This document shows, piece after piece, positions 1 through 7,829 of a stretch of DNA of 64,000 bases; the stretch's first letter is position 1; every line of letters starts with the position of its first letter. Source of the stretch: Aestuariivirga sp. (GTDB taxonomy: Bacteria; Pseudomonadota; Alphaproteobacteria; Rhizobiales; Aestuariivirgaceae); assembly GCF_020252395.1 (NCBI RefSeq), contig NZ_JADCDB010000001.1, forward strand, positions 1 through 64,000, in the 5' to 3' direction. Below the pieces are notes generated by a model. The model saw only the letters and a program-made list of their open reading frames with translations. It was not told the DNA's origin and searched no databases. A program made the translations under genes and the position numbers.

Positions 1-190
1 CGGCCAAAAACGCTCATGAACTTCATCATTCGCACAACCCTTCGGGCTTCCGTCCGGCTCATGCTGACCCCCAAAAAAGGGCCAGCCTACCGGACAGATC
101 GTGTGCTACTTAAACCGGTCATATCGTGTGCTACCGACAGTCATGGCCCCCGTTCTAGCCGCTCGCGCGGCGGACTGCTATAGAGCCGGC
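1..190. other. non-coding lead-in with a 25-bp-spaced direct repeat
   Basis: No gene is supported in the first 190 bases. The 12-mer ATCGTGTGCTAC occurs at 98-109 and again at 123-134, exactly 25 bp apart. This places two identical half-turn-phased copies about 60-90 bp upstream of the tsaC-like start. It could be an operator, but no known motif was recognised. The region probably also holds the end of whatever lies to the left of the window. Confidence 0.4.
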
Positions 191-1126
191 ATGGCCTCCC
201 CCACCGACATCGAAGCCGCCGCACGGGCCCTGCGCGAGGGCCAGCTCGTCGCCTTCCCCACAGAGACCGTTTATGGCCTGGGAGCCGATGCCACCAATGG
301 CGAGGCCGTGGCCCGCGTCTATGCCGCCAAGGGCCGCCCGAGCTTCAACCCGCTCATCGCCCATGTGCCCGATGCGGAGGCCGCCTTCGCACTGGGGGCC
401 TTCAGCCCGGAAGCAAAGGCACTGGCATCGGCCTTCTGGCCGGGGCCTGTGAGCCTCGTCGTGCCGCGGGCCGCCGATTGCCCCGTCTCGCTGCTGGCCA
501 GCGCCGGCCTCGACTCGATCGCCATCCGCGTGCCCTCCCACCCCGTGGCGCTGGAGCTGCTGAAAGCCACGGGCCGCCCCGTGGTGGCGCCCAGCGCCAA
601 TCCCTCCGGCAAGATCAGCCCCACCACGGCGGAGCATGTGCGCCGCCACCTCAAGGATAAAGTGGCCGTGGTGCTGGACGGTGGGCACTGCAAGGTGGGA
701 GTCGAATCGACGGTGGTCAGCTTCCTCGCGGACGGACCGAGGCTGCTGCGCCACGGCGGCGTGCCGAAGGCCGAGATCGAGAAGGTGCTGGGCCACGCCA
801 TCGCGGCCCAATCCCACTCCGCCCGCCCCCACGCGCCGGGCCAGCTCCTGAGCCACTATGCACCCCACGCCGAACTCCGCCTCAATGCGCAAGCCCCGCG
901 TGAGGGCGAGGCCTATCTGGGATTTGGCCCGCTGCACGCCTACGGTCCGTGGACGCTCTCGGCCACGGGCGACCTTGTGGAAGCCGCCGCCAGCCTGTTC
1001 CGCCTGCTGCACGAGATTGACGCCACCGGGGTCGCGCGCATCGCGGTGGCCCCTATTCCGCACCAGGGCCTGGGAGAGGCCATCAATGACCGGCTGATGC
1101 GCGCCGCTGCACCGAGGACGGCATGA
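191..1126 (+). CDS. tsaC: L-threonylcarbamoyladenylate synthase (TsaC/Sua5 family)
   Basis: Makes threonylcarbamoyl-AMP from threonine, bicarbonate and ATP, the first step of t6A modification at position 37 of ANN-decoding tRNAs in the cytoplasm. The YrdC fold is shown by the FPTETVYGLGADA motif at residues 22-34 and KGRPSFNPL at 47-55. At 311 residues this is the long Sua5 form, with a YrdC domain of about 200 residues plus a C-terminal Sua5 domain starting near SHYAPHAEL. I start at the ATG at 191 because the homologous region begins there; an in-frame ATG at 143 and GTG at 101 are possible but add low-complexity sequence. The stop overlaps the next start (ATGA), so it heads a three-gene unit. 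Confidence 0.9.
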   Translation: MASPTDIEAAARALREGQLVAFPTETVYGLGADATNGEAVARVYAAKGRPSFNPLIAHVPDAEAAFALGAFSPEAKALASAFWPGPVSLVVPRAADCPVSLLASAGLDSIAIRVPSHPVALELLKATGRPVVAPSANPSGKISPTTAEHVRRHLKDKVAVVLDGGHCKVGVESTVVSFLADGPRLLRHGGVPKAEIEKVLGHAIAAQSHSARPHAPGQLLSHYAPHAELRLNAQAPREGEAYLGFGPLHAYGPWTLSATGDLVEAAASLFRLLHEIDATGVARIAVAPIPHQGLGEAINDRLMRAAAPRTA

Positions 1127-2517
1127 GTGACGCTCTGAACCGGCTCGCCGCCGTGGCCGGCGAAAGATACGCAATCCGCGACCCCGCCCAGATGGACGGT
1201 TACATGCGCGAGTGGCGGCAGATCTGGACCGGCCGCTCGCCCCTCGTGCTGCGCCCAGGTTCGACCGAGGAGGTGAGCCACATCCTCGCCATCGCCAATG
1301 AGACGCGCACGCCCATCGTGCCGCAGGCCGGCAACACCGGGCTGTGCGGCGGGCAGATTCCCACCGAGGCCGGCAATGAGGTGGTGCTGTCGCTGGACCG
1401 CATGACCCGCATCCTCGACGTCGACCGGAACAACAACACGATCACCGTCCAGGCCGGCGCGGTGCTCAAGTCGGTGCAGGAGGCGGCGGATAAGGAGGAC
1501 CGGCTGTTCCCCTTGAGCCTCGCCTCCGAAGGGTCCTGCCGCATCGGCGGCAATCTGTCGACCAATGCCGGCGGGCTCAACGTTCTCGCCTATGGCAATA
1601 TGCGCGATCTCTGCTTGGGGCTGGAGGTTGTGCTGGCCGATGGCCGCATCTGGGACGGCCTCAGGCGGCTGCGCAAGGACAATACGGGCTATGACCTGCG
1701 CGACCTGTTCATCGGGGCGGAGGGCACGCTCGGCGTCATCACCGCCGCAGTGCTGAAGCTGTTCCCCAAGCCCAAGACCGTGGAGACGGCCTTCATCGCC
1801 GTTCCGTCGCCGCAAGCTGCAGTGGACGTGCTCTCGCTGGCGCAGGAGAAGAGCGGCAACCGCGTGGTGGCCTGCGAGTTGATCGCCAATATTGCCCTGC
1901 AGTTTGCCATCCGCCACGCCGGCGTGCGCCATCCGCTGGAAGAGGACTCACCGTGGTACGTGCTCATGGAGCTGGCCGACCCGCCACCCGGCGTCCTGAT
2001 GGAGATTTTCGAGTCCGCCCTCGAAGAACGAATCATCTCCGATGGCGTGGTGGCCCACACGGAGGCGCAGCGCGCCGAATTCTGGGCGGCGCGCGAGCTG
2101 ATCTCCGATTCCCAGAAGCCCGAGGGCGGCTCAATCAAGCATGACGTGTCGGTGCCGGTGTCAGAGGTGTCACGCTTCCTTGCCGAAGCGGACCGGGCCG
2201 TCGCGGACTTCATTCCGGGCGCGCGCTTCGTCACCTTCGGGCACCTCGGCGACGGCAACATCCACTATAATATCTCGCAGCCCGAGGGCACGGACAAGCA
2301 GGAATTCCTCGGCATGTGGGACGATGTGAACGACGTGGTCTTCGAGATCGTCCGGCGCTTCAACGGCTCGATCAGCGCCGAGCATGGCATCGGGCGGCTC
2401 AAGGCCCATCGCATGCCGGAAATCAAGTCGGATGTTGAACTCGACATGATGCGCGGGCTGAAGCGCATGCTGGACCCCAACAACATCCTGAACCCCGGCC
2501 GCGTCCTGCCAGAATGA
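1123..2517 (+). CDS. FAD-linked D-2-hydroxyacid dehydrogenase (GlcD/D2HGDH-like)
   Basis: Flavoprotein that probably oxidises a D-2-hydroxyacid such as D-2-hydroxyglutarate or D-lactate and passes electrons to an acceptor protein. The N-terminal half is a PCMH-type FAD-binding domain with PQAGNTGLCGGQ near residue 70 and STNAGG near 147. The C-terminal half is an FAD-oxidase C domain with GHLGDGNIHYN near residue 373 and SAEHGIGRLK near 418, which carry the metal-binding and substrate residues of this family. The 464-residue length is normal. It overlaps tsaC and the downstream GNAT gene by 4 bp each, so all three are probably translated from one message. The exact substrate cannot be read from sequence. 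Confidence 0.88.
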   Translation: MSDALNRLAAVAGERYAIRDPAQMDGYMREWRQIWTGRSPLVLRPGSTEEVSHILAIANETRTPIVPQAGNTGLCGGQIPTEAGNEVVLSLDRMTRILDVDRNNNTITVQAGAVLKSVQEAADKEDRLFPLSLASEGSCRIGGNLSTNAGGLNVLAYGNMRDLCLGLEVVLADGRIWDGLRRLRKDNTGYDLRDLFIGAEGTLGVITAAVLKLFPKPKTVETAFIAVPSPQAAVDVLSLAQEKSGNRVVACELIANIALQFAIRHAGVRHPLEEDSPWYVLMELADPPPGVLMEIFESALEERIISDGVVAHTEAQRAEFWAARELISDSQKPEGGSIKHDVSVPVSEVSRFLAEADRAVADFIPGARFVTFGHLGDGNIHYNISQPEGTDKQEFLGMWDDVNDVVFEIVRRFNGSISAEHGIGRLKAHRMPEIKSDVELDMMRGLKRMLDPNNILNPGRVLPE

Positions 2518-2933
2518 CGGGGTTTCGCGAGATTGCCGATGCGGATGTCGAGTCTGTCATCGCGCTGTGGCAGGCCTGCGGGCTCACCCGGCCGTGGAAT
2601 GATCCGTATAAGGATATTTCCTTCGCCCGGGAGTCGGAAACCTCCACCGTGCTCGTAATGGAAAGGGACGGCCGCATCATTGCGAGCGTAATGGCAGGGC
2701 ACGATGGGCACCGCGGCATGCTCTACTACGTCGCCGTCGATCCCTCGCAGCAGCGCCAGGGCCTCGGCAAGGCCGCAGTGCGCGCCGCGGAGGAATGGCT
2801 GGGGCAACGCGGTGCGTGGAAAGTGAACCTGCTGGTGCGCACCGAGAATGCCGCCGTGAAGGGCTTCTACGAGGCGCTGGGCTATGAGGTGAGCCCGGTG
2901 CTGTGCATGGCGCGGAAGATCGCGCCAGCTTAG
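2514..2933 (+). CDS. GNAT-family N-acetyltransferase (YpeA-like)
   Basis: Transfers an acetyl group from acetyl-CoA to an unknown amine. The 139 residues form a single GNAT domain: the acetyl-CoA pyrophosphate loop is QQRQGLGKAAV near residues 82-92, preceded by the beta-4 strand YYVAVDP. The C-terminal NAAVKGFYEALGY element is typical. Size and architecture resemble E. coli YpeA. It is the third gene of the overlapping tsaC unit, and its last 4 bases overlap the convergent YedK gene. The substrate could be a protein N-terminus or a small molecule. Confidence 0.85.
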   Translation: MTGFREIADADVESVIALWQACGLTRPWNDPYKDISFARESETSTVLVMERDGRIIASVMAGHDGHRGMLYYVAVDPSQQRQGLGKAAVRAAEEWLGQRGAWKVNLLVRTENAAVKGFYEALGYEVSPVLCMARKIAPA

Positions 2934-3592
2934 AACAAACTCATCTGGTCCGGCTTCTTGCGGGGCGGCTTGGGGGCGGCGGCACGGCCAATCACCGTCG
3001 GCTCCATGACGAAGCTGCCATCCGGCGCGGGGCGGATCAGCTTCGCTGCGTCCTCGATCTCGCCTGTCAACCAGGTTTCGTAATCCTCCGGCGCGACGAT
3101 GACCGGCATGCGGTCATGGATGGTGGCGAGTTCCGCATTTGGCGCGATGGTCATCAGCGTGGCGGTTTCGAGTTCGGAGCCGTCCGCCCCCATCCAGTGC
3201 TCCCACAATCCGGCGAACGCAAAGAGGCCCTTGTCCGGCCGCTGCACGAAGAACGGCGCCTTGCGGCCCTCCGCCCCCGACCATTCGTAATAGCCGTCAG
3301 CGGGCACGAGGCAGCGGCGGCGGCGCATGGCGTTCTTGAAGGAGGGCTTCTCCATCACCGTTTCGCCGCGCGCGTTGATCAGGGGCTTGCCCGGCTTCAC
3401 CTCCTTGACCCAGGAGGGGATGAAGCCCCAGCGCACCAATGCGAAATGCCGCGCACCATTCTCCATTCGCACCACGGCGATGGGCTGGCCCGGCGCCACA
3501 TGAGCGCGCGGCGGAAACTCCTCGTCTTCCGGGTATCCGAACCAGGCTTTGGTTTCCCGCGGGGTCTTCGACAGGCTATAAAGTCCGCACAT
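2930..3592 (-). CDS. SOS response-associated peptidase, HMCES/YedK family
   Basis: Forms a thiazolidine DNA-protein crosslink with abasic sites in single-stranded DNA and so shields them during replication. The catalytic Cys must be residue 2 after Met removal; the chosen start gives MCGLYSL, which fixes the start at 3592 although the frame stays open upstream. Other family marks are RWGFIPSW, NARGETV, the PADGYYEW segment carrying the active-site Glu, and HDRMPVIV with the conserved His. Its 220 residues match the family. It is divergent from the Nudix gene with only a 19-bp gap, so their promoters must overlap. Confidence 0.93.
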   Translation of the reverse strand: MCGLYSLSKTPRETKAWFGYPEDEEFPPRAHVAPGQPIAVVRMENGARHFALVRWGFIPSWVKEVKPGKPLINARGETVMEKPSFKNAMRRRRCLVPADGYYEWSGAEGRKAPFFVQRPDKGLFAFAGLWEHWMGADGSELETATLMTIAPNAELATIHDRMPVIVAPEDYETWLTGEIEDAAKLIRPAPDGSFVMEPTVIGRAAAPKPPRKKPDQMSLF

Positions 3593-3611
3593 GGGGCGGA
3601 GATAATCACGA

Positions 3612-4061
3612 ATGGCGGGTGAGCAACAATGGCCGAAGCTCGGCGTCTCGGCCTCCGTCTGGCGCGGCGGCAAGGTGCTGCTGGTGGAGCGCGCGAAACC
3701 GCCCAGGGGCCTCTGGGCCTTTCCCGGCGGCCATGTGGAGCCGGGCGAGACGCTCGCAGAGGCCGCCGCCCGCGAGCTGCGCGAGGAGACCGGCATGAGC
3801 GCCAGTTTCCGCGGCTTGCTGGGCCTTTATGACGTGATCCGCAGGGACGACAGCGGTCTTCTCACGGCGCATTACGTGATCGCCTCCTACCTGGGCATTG
3901 CCGGCCCCGGAGAGCCCTTACCTGCGAGCGATGCGGCGGCGGTGACCTGGGCAGACCCGGAGCGGCTCGGCGGCTTCACGCTGGCTCCCAACATGCACGA
4001 GGCCATTGCCAGGGCGCGCCAAATGCTTAACGGCGATCAAGAACTGCCCCGCGGGGGTTAA
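3612..4061 (+). CDS. Nudix hydrolase, ADP-ribose pyrophosphatase-like
   Basis: Hydrolyses a nucleoside diphosphate linked to another moiety, cleaning up toxic or signalling nucleotides. A complete Nudix box runs from Gly40 to Gly61, with the metal-binding REL-REET core and all glutamates present. The protein is 149 residues, one Nudix domain with no extra zinc or membrane part. Its start region resembles small ADP-ribose/NADH-type Nudix enzymes, but the substrate is not determined. Its TAA stop lies inside a TTAA-N7-TTAA box that precedes the next gene. Confidence 0.88.
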   Translation: MAGEQQWPKLGVSASVWRGGKVLLVERAKPPRGLWAFPGGHVEPGETLAEAAARELREETGMSASFRGLLGLYDVIRRDDSGLLTAHYVIASYLGIAGPGEPLPASDAAAVTWADPERLGGFTLAPNMHEAIARARQMLNGDQELPRGG

Positions 4062-4072
4062 CCCTCCTTTAA
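4058..4072 (+). promoter_or_regulatory. candidate CtrA box (TTAA-N7-TTAA)
   Basis: The sequence is TTAA, seven bases (CCCTCCT), TTAA, which is exactly the full CtrA recognition motif known from alphaproteobacteria. It ends 62 bp before the GTG start of the small gene at 4135. At about 65% GC an exact match is expected roughly 0.06 times by chance in a window this size. Binding is inferred, not shown. Confidence 0.5.
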
Positions 4073-4134
4073 GGAATGGCTGGCCCGTGCCGGACCGCTC
4101 GCTATTGTCGCTTCGGAGAGCGGCGTGATGCCGC

Positions 4135-4407
4135 GTGACGCTGGACAGCATGCTGAAGAATTCATCCCGCCCGATCGATGCCGGCGCCGCAGCCGAGAAG
4201 CAGCTGGCGCTGCAATTTCTGCGCGATGCCTGGGAAGAAGCTGCCTATGAAGGCGTGGACCGGGACTGCATCGCCACTGCCGCGATCTTCGCCGCGCTGT
4301 CCGAACTCGTCTCCACCTATGGCGAGGAGCCGGTGGCGGAGATGTGCGGGCGCCTGCCGGAGCGCGTGCGCAGCGGCGAGTTCTCGCTCGTCCGCGCCCG
4401 CCAATAA
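4135..4407 (+). CDS. small conserved-looking hypothetical protein, about 85-90 residues
   Basis: I do not recognise a named family. The protein is acidic, cytosolic and helical, with no signal peptide or membrane segment; residues 20-75 look like three or four amphipathic helices and the C-terminus is basic. A GTG at 4135 or the ATG at 4150 can start it; the ATG gives 85 residues. It stands alone between the Nudix gene and the convergent decayed LysE remnant. The CtrA-like box at 4058-4072 suggests cell-cycle or differentiation control. Codon use and GC match its neighbours, which supports a real gene. Confidence 0.65.
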   Translation: MTLDSMLKNSSRPIDAGAAAEKQLALQFLRDAWEEAAYEGVDRDCIATAAIFAALSELVSTYGEEPVAEMCGRLPERVRSGEFSLVRARQ

Positions 4408-4408
4408 G

Positions 4409-4617
4409 TCAGACGAGCGCCTCCATCAGCAGCGAAGCCGAAGGCGGCGATCGGCGGCCGCGGCATAACGCACGTCCGCCGCCTCCAGGCCGACGAGAAA
4501 GGCCACGCCGAATCCGCGCCGGATCGCGTTGCGGATGACGAGGATGTTGACGGGCCCCAGCGGTGCGGTCACCGCCAGGCCAATGGCCACACCCATCAGG
4601 AGAAGAGTCAAGTCCAT
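4409..4617 (-). pseudogene. truncated and frameshifted LysE/RhtB-family exporter remnant
   Basis: The first 47 or so codons read like the start of a LysE-type amino acid exporter: a membrane helix followed by APLGPVNILVIRNAI, then GFGVAFLVGLEAADV. After that the frame degenerates; a FAAD/FGFA-like stretch continues in a different frame and the stop falls near 4426, or 4409 in the alternative frame. A whole exporter has about 200 residues and five or six helices, so at least three quarters is missing. It starts 3 bp after the stop of the acuI-like gene, so it was once in the same operon. Confidence 0.7.
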
Positions 4618-4620
4618 CGC

Positions 4621-5604
4621 TCAGGCAATGTCGACGACGACGCGGCCCTTCACCTTGCCGGCCACGATGTCGGCGGCGACCTGCGGCACGTCCTCCAGCT
4701 TCACATGCGTTGTGAGAGCATGGAGCTTCGAGAGGTCGAGGTCCTTCACCAGCCGCTCCCACACCTTCAGGCGGCGCGGCATGGGGGTCGACACCGAGTT
4801 CACACCGACCAGTTTGACGCCGCGCAGGATGAAGGGGGCGACATTGGTGGGAAGATCCATTCCCTGGGCATTGCCACAGGCGGCCACCGTGCCATCCGGG
4901 TTCATCTGCGAGATGACATTGGCCAGCGTGGTGGAGCCGACCGAATCGATGCAGCCCGCCCAGCGCGACTTGGCCAGCGCCTTCACCGGGCCGTTGAACT
5001 CGTTGCGGTCGACGATGCCTGTGGCGCCGAGGCTCTTGAGGAAGGGCTCCTCCGAGACGCGGCCCGTCGAGGCGATGACGCGATAGCCGAGCTTGGCGAG
5101 AATGACGATCGCCGTGGTGCCGACACCACCCGCAGCACCCGTGACGAGGATGTCGCCATCCGGCGGCTTCACACCCTGCTCTTCCAGCGCCATGACGCAG
5201 AGCATGGCGGTGTAGCCCGCAACACCCACCGACATGCAGTCGGCCGCCGTCCAGCCCTTCGGGACAGGAACCAGCCAGTCGCCGTTGAGGCGGGCCACTT
5301 CCGAGAAGCCGCCATGATGGCTTTCGCCCACGCCATAGCCGTTCAGCACCACATGGTCGCCCGCCTTCCAGCGCGGATGGGTGGAGGAGCGCACGACGCC
5401 GGCGAAGTCGATGCCGGGGATCAGCGGATAACGCCGCGCGATGGGCGCCTTGCCGGTGATGTTGAGGCCGTCCTTGTAGTTGACGGAGGAGTGCGTGACG
5501 TCGACGGTGACGTCGCCCTCCATCAGGCCGGACTCCTCGAGGCGCGTGAGTTCAGCCTTCTGACCGGCGTCGGTCTTGGTGATGAGAATGGCACGGAAGG
5601 ACAT
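4621..5604 (-). CDS. acuI: acrylyl-CoA reductase / quinone oxidoreductase, AcuI-YhdH family
   Basis: NADPH-dependent medium-chain reductase of the family that reduces acrylyl-CoA to propionyl-CoA. The N-terminal GroES-like domain carries SVNYKDGLNITGK (residues 40-52) and PLIPGIDFAGVV (60-71). The Rossmann part has TGAAGGVGTTAIVILAKLGY near residues 155-174. No zinc-binding cysteine set is visible, as expected for this subgroup. The 327-residue length equals YhdH/AcuI. It lies between the dihydroorotase-like gene and the LysE remnant on the same strand, 12 bp after the former, so probably the same operon. The physiological substrate is inferred from family membership only. Confidence 0.88.
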   Translation of the reverse strand: MSFRAILITKTDAGQKAELTRLEESGLMEGDVTVDVTHSSVNYKDGLNITGKAPIARRYPLIPGIDFAGVVRSSTHPRWKAGDHVVLNGYGVGESHHGGFSEVARLNGDWLVPVPKGWTAADCMSVGVAGYTAMLCVMALEEQGVKPPDGDILVTGAAGGVGTTAIVILAKLGYRVIASTGRVSEEPFLKSLGATGIVDRNEFNGPVKALAKSRWAGCIDSVGSTTLANVISQMNPDGTVAACGNAQGMDLPTNVAPFILRGVKLVGVNSVSTPMPRRLKVWERLVKDLDLSKLHALTTHVKLEDVPQVAADIVAGKVKGRVVVDIA

Positions 5605-5616
5605 GTCGTTTCCTCT

Positions 5617-6942
5617 TTAAAGAGCTTCCACGAAGCGGATGGGCTGGCCGTGGGCCTCCCCGATGATTTCGTCGTTCCACATCACCAGGCGGCCGCGGAT
5701 CATGGTGCCGGCGGGCCAGCCGGTGACTGTGCGCCCGTCATGCGGCGTCCACTTGCAGCGGCTCTCGATCCAGCGATTGGTGATGGTGCGTTTCTTCTTC
5801 AGGTCGACGATGGTGAAGTCAGCGTCATAGCCCTCGGCGATGCGGCCCTTGGCCGCGAGCCCGAAGATGCGGTTGGGGCCATGCGAGGTGAGGTCGGCGA
5901 AGCGTTCGATGGTGAGGAGACCTTTGTTCACGCAGTCGAGCATGACGGGCACCAGTGTCTGCACGCCGGGCATGCCAGAGGGCGAGGCGGGATAGGGCTT
6001 GGCCTTCTCCTCCAGCGTATGCGGCGCATGATCGGAACCCAGCACGTCGACGAGACCGGACTGCAGGGCTTTCCAGATGCCCTGCTTGTGATGCGGCTCA
6101 CGCATCGGCGGGTTCATCTGCAACAGATTGCCAAGCCGGGCGTAATCCTCAGAGGTGAAGACGAGGTGGTTGGGCGTCACCTCGACGGTCGCCACATCGC
6201 GCGCGCCCGCGAGAATCGGGAACTCGTCGGCAGTCGAAATGTGCAGCACATGGATGCGCTTGTGGGCCTCGCGCGCGAGGCGCACGAGACGCTCTGTGCA
6301 GAGCCGTGCGGCTTCCGCATCGCGCCAGACATAGTGGCTGGAGGGGTCGCCCTCGACGCGCAGGTGTTTCCGTTCGTTCAGCCGGTCCTCGTCCTCCGAG
6401 TGGAAGGCGGCGCGGCGGCGGATATTGGCGAGGATGCGGGCCACACCCTTGTCATCGTCGACCAGCAGCGAGCCCGTAGAGGAGCCCATGAAGACCTTGA
6501 TGCCGGCGCAGCCGGGAAGGAGTTCGAGCTCGCCCAGCTGGTGGGCGTTCTCGCGCGTGCCGCCCATGTAGAAGGCGAAGTCACAATACATACGGTTGGT
6601 GGCGCGGGCCACCTTGTCGGCCAGCGCCTCGGCCGTGGTGGTGAGCGGGCTGGTGTTGGGCATTTCGAAGACGCCGGTGACGCCGCCCATCACAGCGGCG
6701 CGGCCGCCGGTCTCGAGGTCTTCCTTGTGCTCGGCGCCGGGTTCGCGCAAGTGCACCTGACTGTCGATGACGCCCGGCAGGATGTGGAGGCCGGTGCAGT
6801 CGATGGTCTCGCCGGCCTGCGACTTGTCGAAAGAGCCGATGGCGGCGATGCGGCCCCCGGAAACGGCGATATCGCGCTGGCCCACACCGTCATGGTTGAC
6901 GACGGCGCCGCCCTTCAGGATCAATTCGGCGTTGAATGCCAT
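5617..6942 (-). CDS. dihydroorotase-like amidohydrolase (PyrC class I type) with altered HxH
   Basis: Member of the cyclic amidohydrolase superfamily; the class I dihydroorotase interconverts carbamoyl-aspartate and dihydroorotate in pyrimidine synthesis. The 441 residues align with that family through HLREPG (64-69), the MPNT segment, HISTADE, EVTPNHL and GSDHAPHTLEEK. The metal motif, normally His-x-His, reads Gln62-Val-His64, so one metal ligand is replaced. The start at 6942 was chosen because MAFNAELILKGG begins the conserved fold. Its promoter region overlaps that of the divergent ygfZ gene, whose start lies 71 bp away. It may be a non-canonical or second dihydroorotase rather than the housekeeping enzyme. 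Confidence 0.8.
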   Translation of the reverse strand: MAFNAELILKGGAVVNHDGVGQRDIAVSGGRIAAIGSFDKSQAGETIDCTGLHILPGVIDSQVHLREPGAEHKEDLETGGRAAVMGGVTGVFEMPNTSPLTTTAEALADKVARATNRMYCDFAFYMGGTRENAHQLGELELLPGCAGIKVFMGSSTGSLLVDDDKGVARILANIRRRAAFHSEDEDRLNERKHLRVEGDPSSHYVWRDAEAARLCTERLVRLAREAHKRIHVLHISTADEFPILAGARDVATVEVTPNHLVFTSEDYARLGNLLQMNPPMREPHHKQGIWKALQSGLVDVLGSDHAPHTLEEKAKPYPASPSGMPGVQTLVPVMLDCVNKGLLTIERFADLTSHGPNRIFGLAAKGRIAEGYDADFTIVDLKKKRTITNRWIESRCKWTPHDGRTVTGWPAGTMIRGRLVMWNDEIIGEAHGQPIRFVEAL

Positions 6943-7013
6943 GGTTTGGACCGGCTTTCCTTGAAGGTTGTTCCCGGTCTTCGTAAATGTGGAACGGGAA
7001 CGAAGCAACAGCG

Positions 7014-7829
7014 ATGCGTGACATTGAATTTCAGGCAGGAACCCTCCCCGGCCGGGCCGTGATTGCGGTCCGCGGGCCGGAGGCTGGCCATTTCCTGCAC
7101 AACCTGCTGACGGCGGACATCGACCGCCTGGCCGAAGGCGAGGCCGCCTATGCGGCCCTTCTCACGCCCCAGGGCAAGATCCTGTTCGATATGCTGGTTC
7201 TCAGAGGGGCCGACAGCTACCTGATCGACTGCGCGGCGGGCCAGCGGGCGGACCTCCTGAAGCGGCTTTCCATGTACAAGCTCCGCGCCAAGGTGGAGAT
7301 CGCGGCGCGTGACGACCTTGCGGCCGGCGCCTCGCCCATCGAACTGGCGGGCGGCTATCGCGACCCGCGCAGCCCGGGGATCGGCTGGCGCGTGATCGGC
7401 GCGCCGCAGGCCGAGGCCCGGGGCTATGACGCGGCGCGCATCGCGGCGGGGCTTGCCGATTCAGAAGCCGATCTCGGTTCGGGTGAGTTCTTCCCGCATG
7501 AGGCCAATCTCGACCAGTTGGGTGGCGTGAACTTCCGGAAGGGCTGCTATGTCGGCCAGGAAGTGGTCTCGCGGATGGAGCACCGAGGCACGGCGCGGAG
7601 CCGCATCCTGCCGGTCACGGTCGACGGCACCATGCCGCCCAAGGGCACCGAGATCCGCGCCGGCGAAAAGCAGGTTGGGACGCTCCTCTCATCGGCAGGC
7701 CAGAAGGCGCTTGCCCTCATCCGCCTCGACCGGCTGGCGGACGCCACTGCGCCGCTTGTGGCCGATGGTGCTACAGTGACGGTCAAGAAGCCCGCATGGG
7801 CGACATACGAGGTTCCAGGGGCGGCATGA
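7014..7829 (+). CDS. ygfZ: folate-binding protein YgfZ (Fe-S enzyme maturation)
   Basis: GcvT-like, tetrahydrofolate-dependent factor that supports maturation or repair of some iron-sulfur enzymes. The signature K-G-C-Y-x-G-Q-E is present at residues 176-183, with the conserved Cys178. The N-terminal part shows the folate-binding GcvT fold (HNLLTADIDRL, TPQGKILFDM). It is 271 residues from the ATG at 7014, shorter than E. coli YgfZ but normal for alphaproteobacteria. Its stop overlaps the next start (ATGA), so it leads the ygfZ-tag-HD-phosphatase operon. Confidence 0.92.
   Translation: MRDIEFQAGTLPGRAVIAVRGPEAGHFLHNLLTADIDRLAEGEAAYAALLTPQGKILFDMLVLRGADSYLIDCAAGQRADLLKRLSMYKLRAKVEIAARDDLAAGASPIELAGGYRDPRSPGIGWRVIGAPQAEARGYDAARIAAGLADSEADLGSGEFFPHEANLDQLGGVNFRKGCYVGQEVVSRMEHRGTARSRILPVTVDGTMPPKGTEIRAGEKQVGTLLSSAGQKALALIRLDRLADATAPLVADGATVTVKKPAWATYEVPGAA

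Noticed and set aside
101-190. GTG or ATG extension of the tsaC-like protein by up to 30 residues
   Set aside because: The extension is not part of the conserved fold and contains the direct repeat region; the ATG at 191 begins the family homology.
4705-7062. 785-residue open frame on the plus strand
   Set aside because: Shadow of the acuI-like and dihydroorotase-like genes, which have clear motifs on the other strand.
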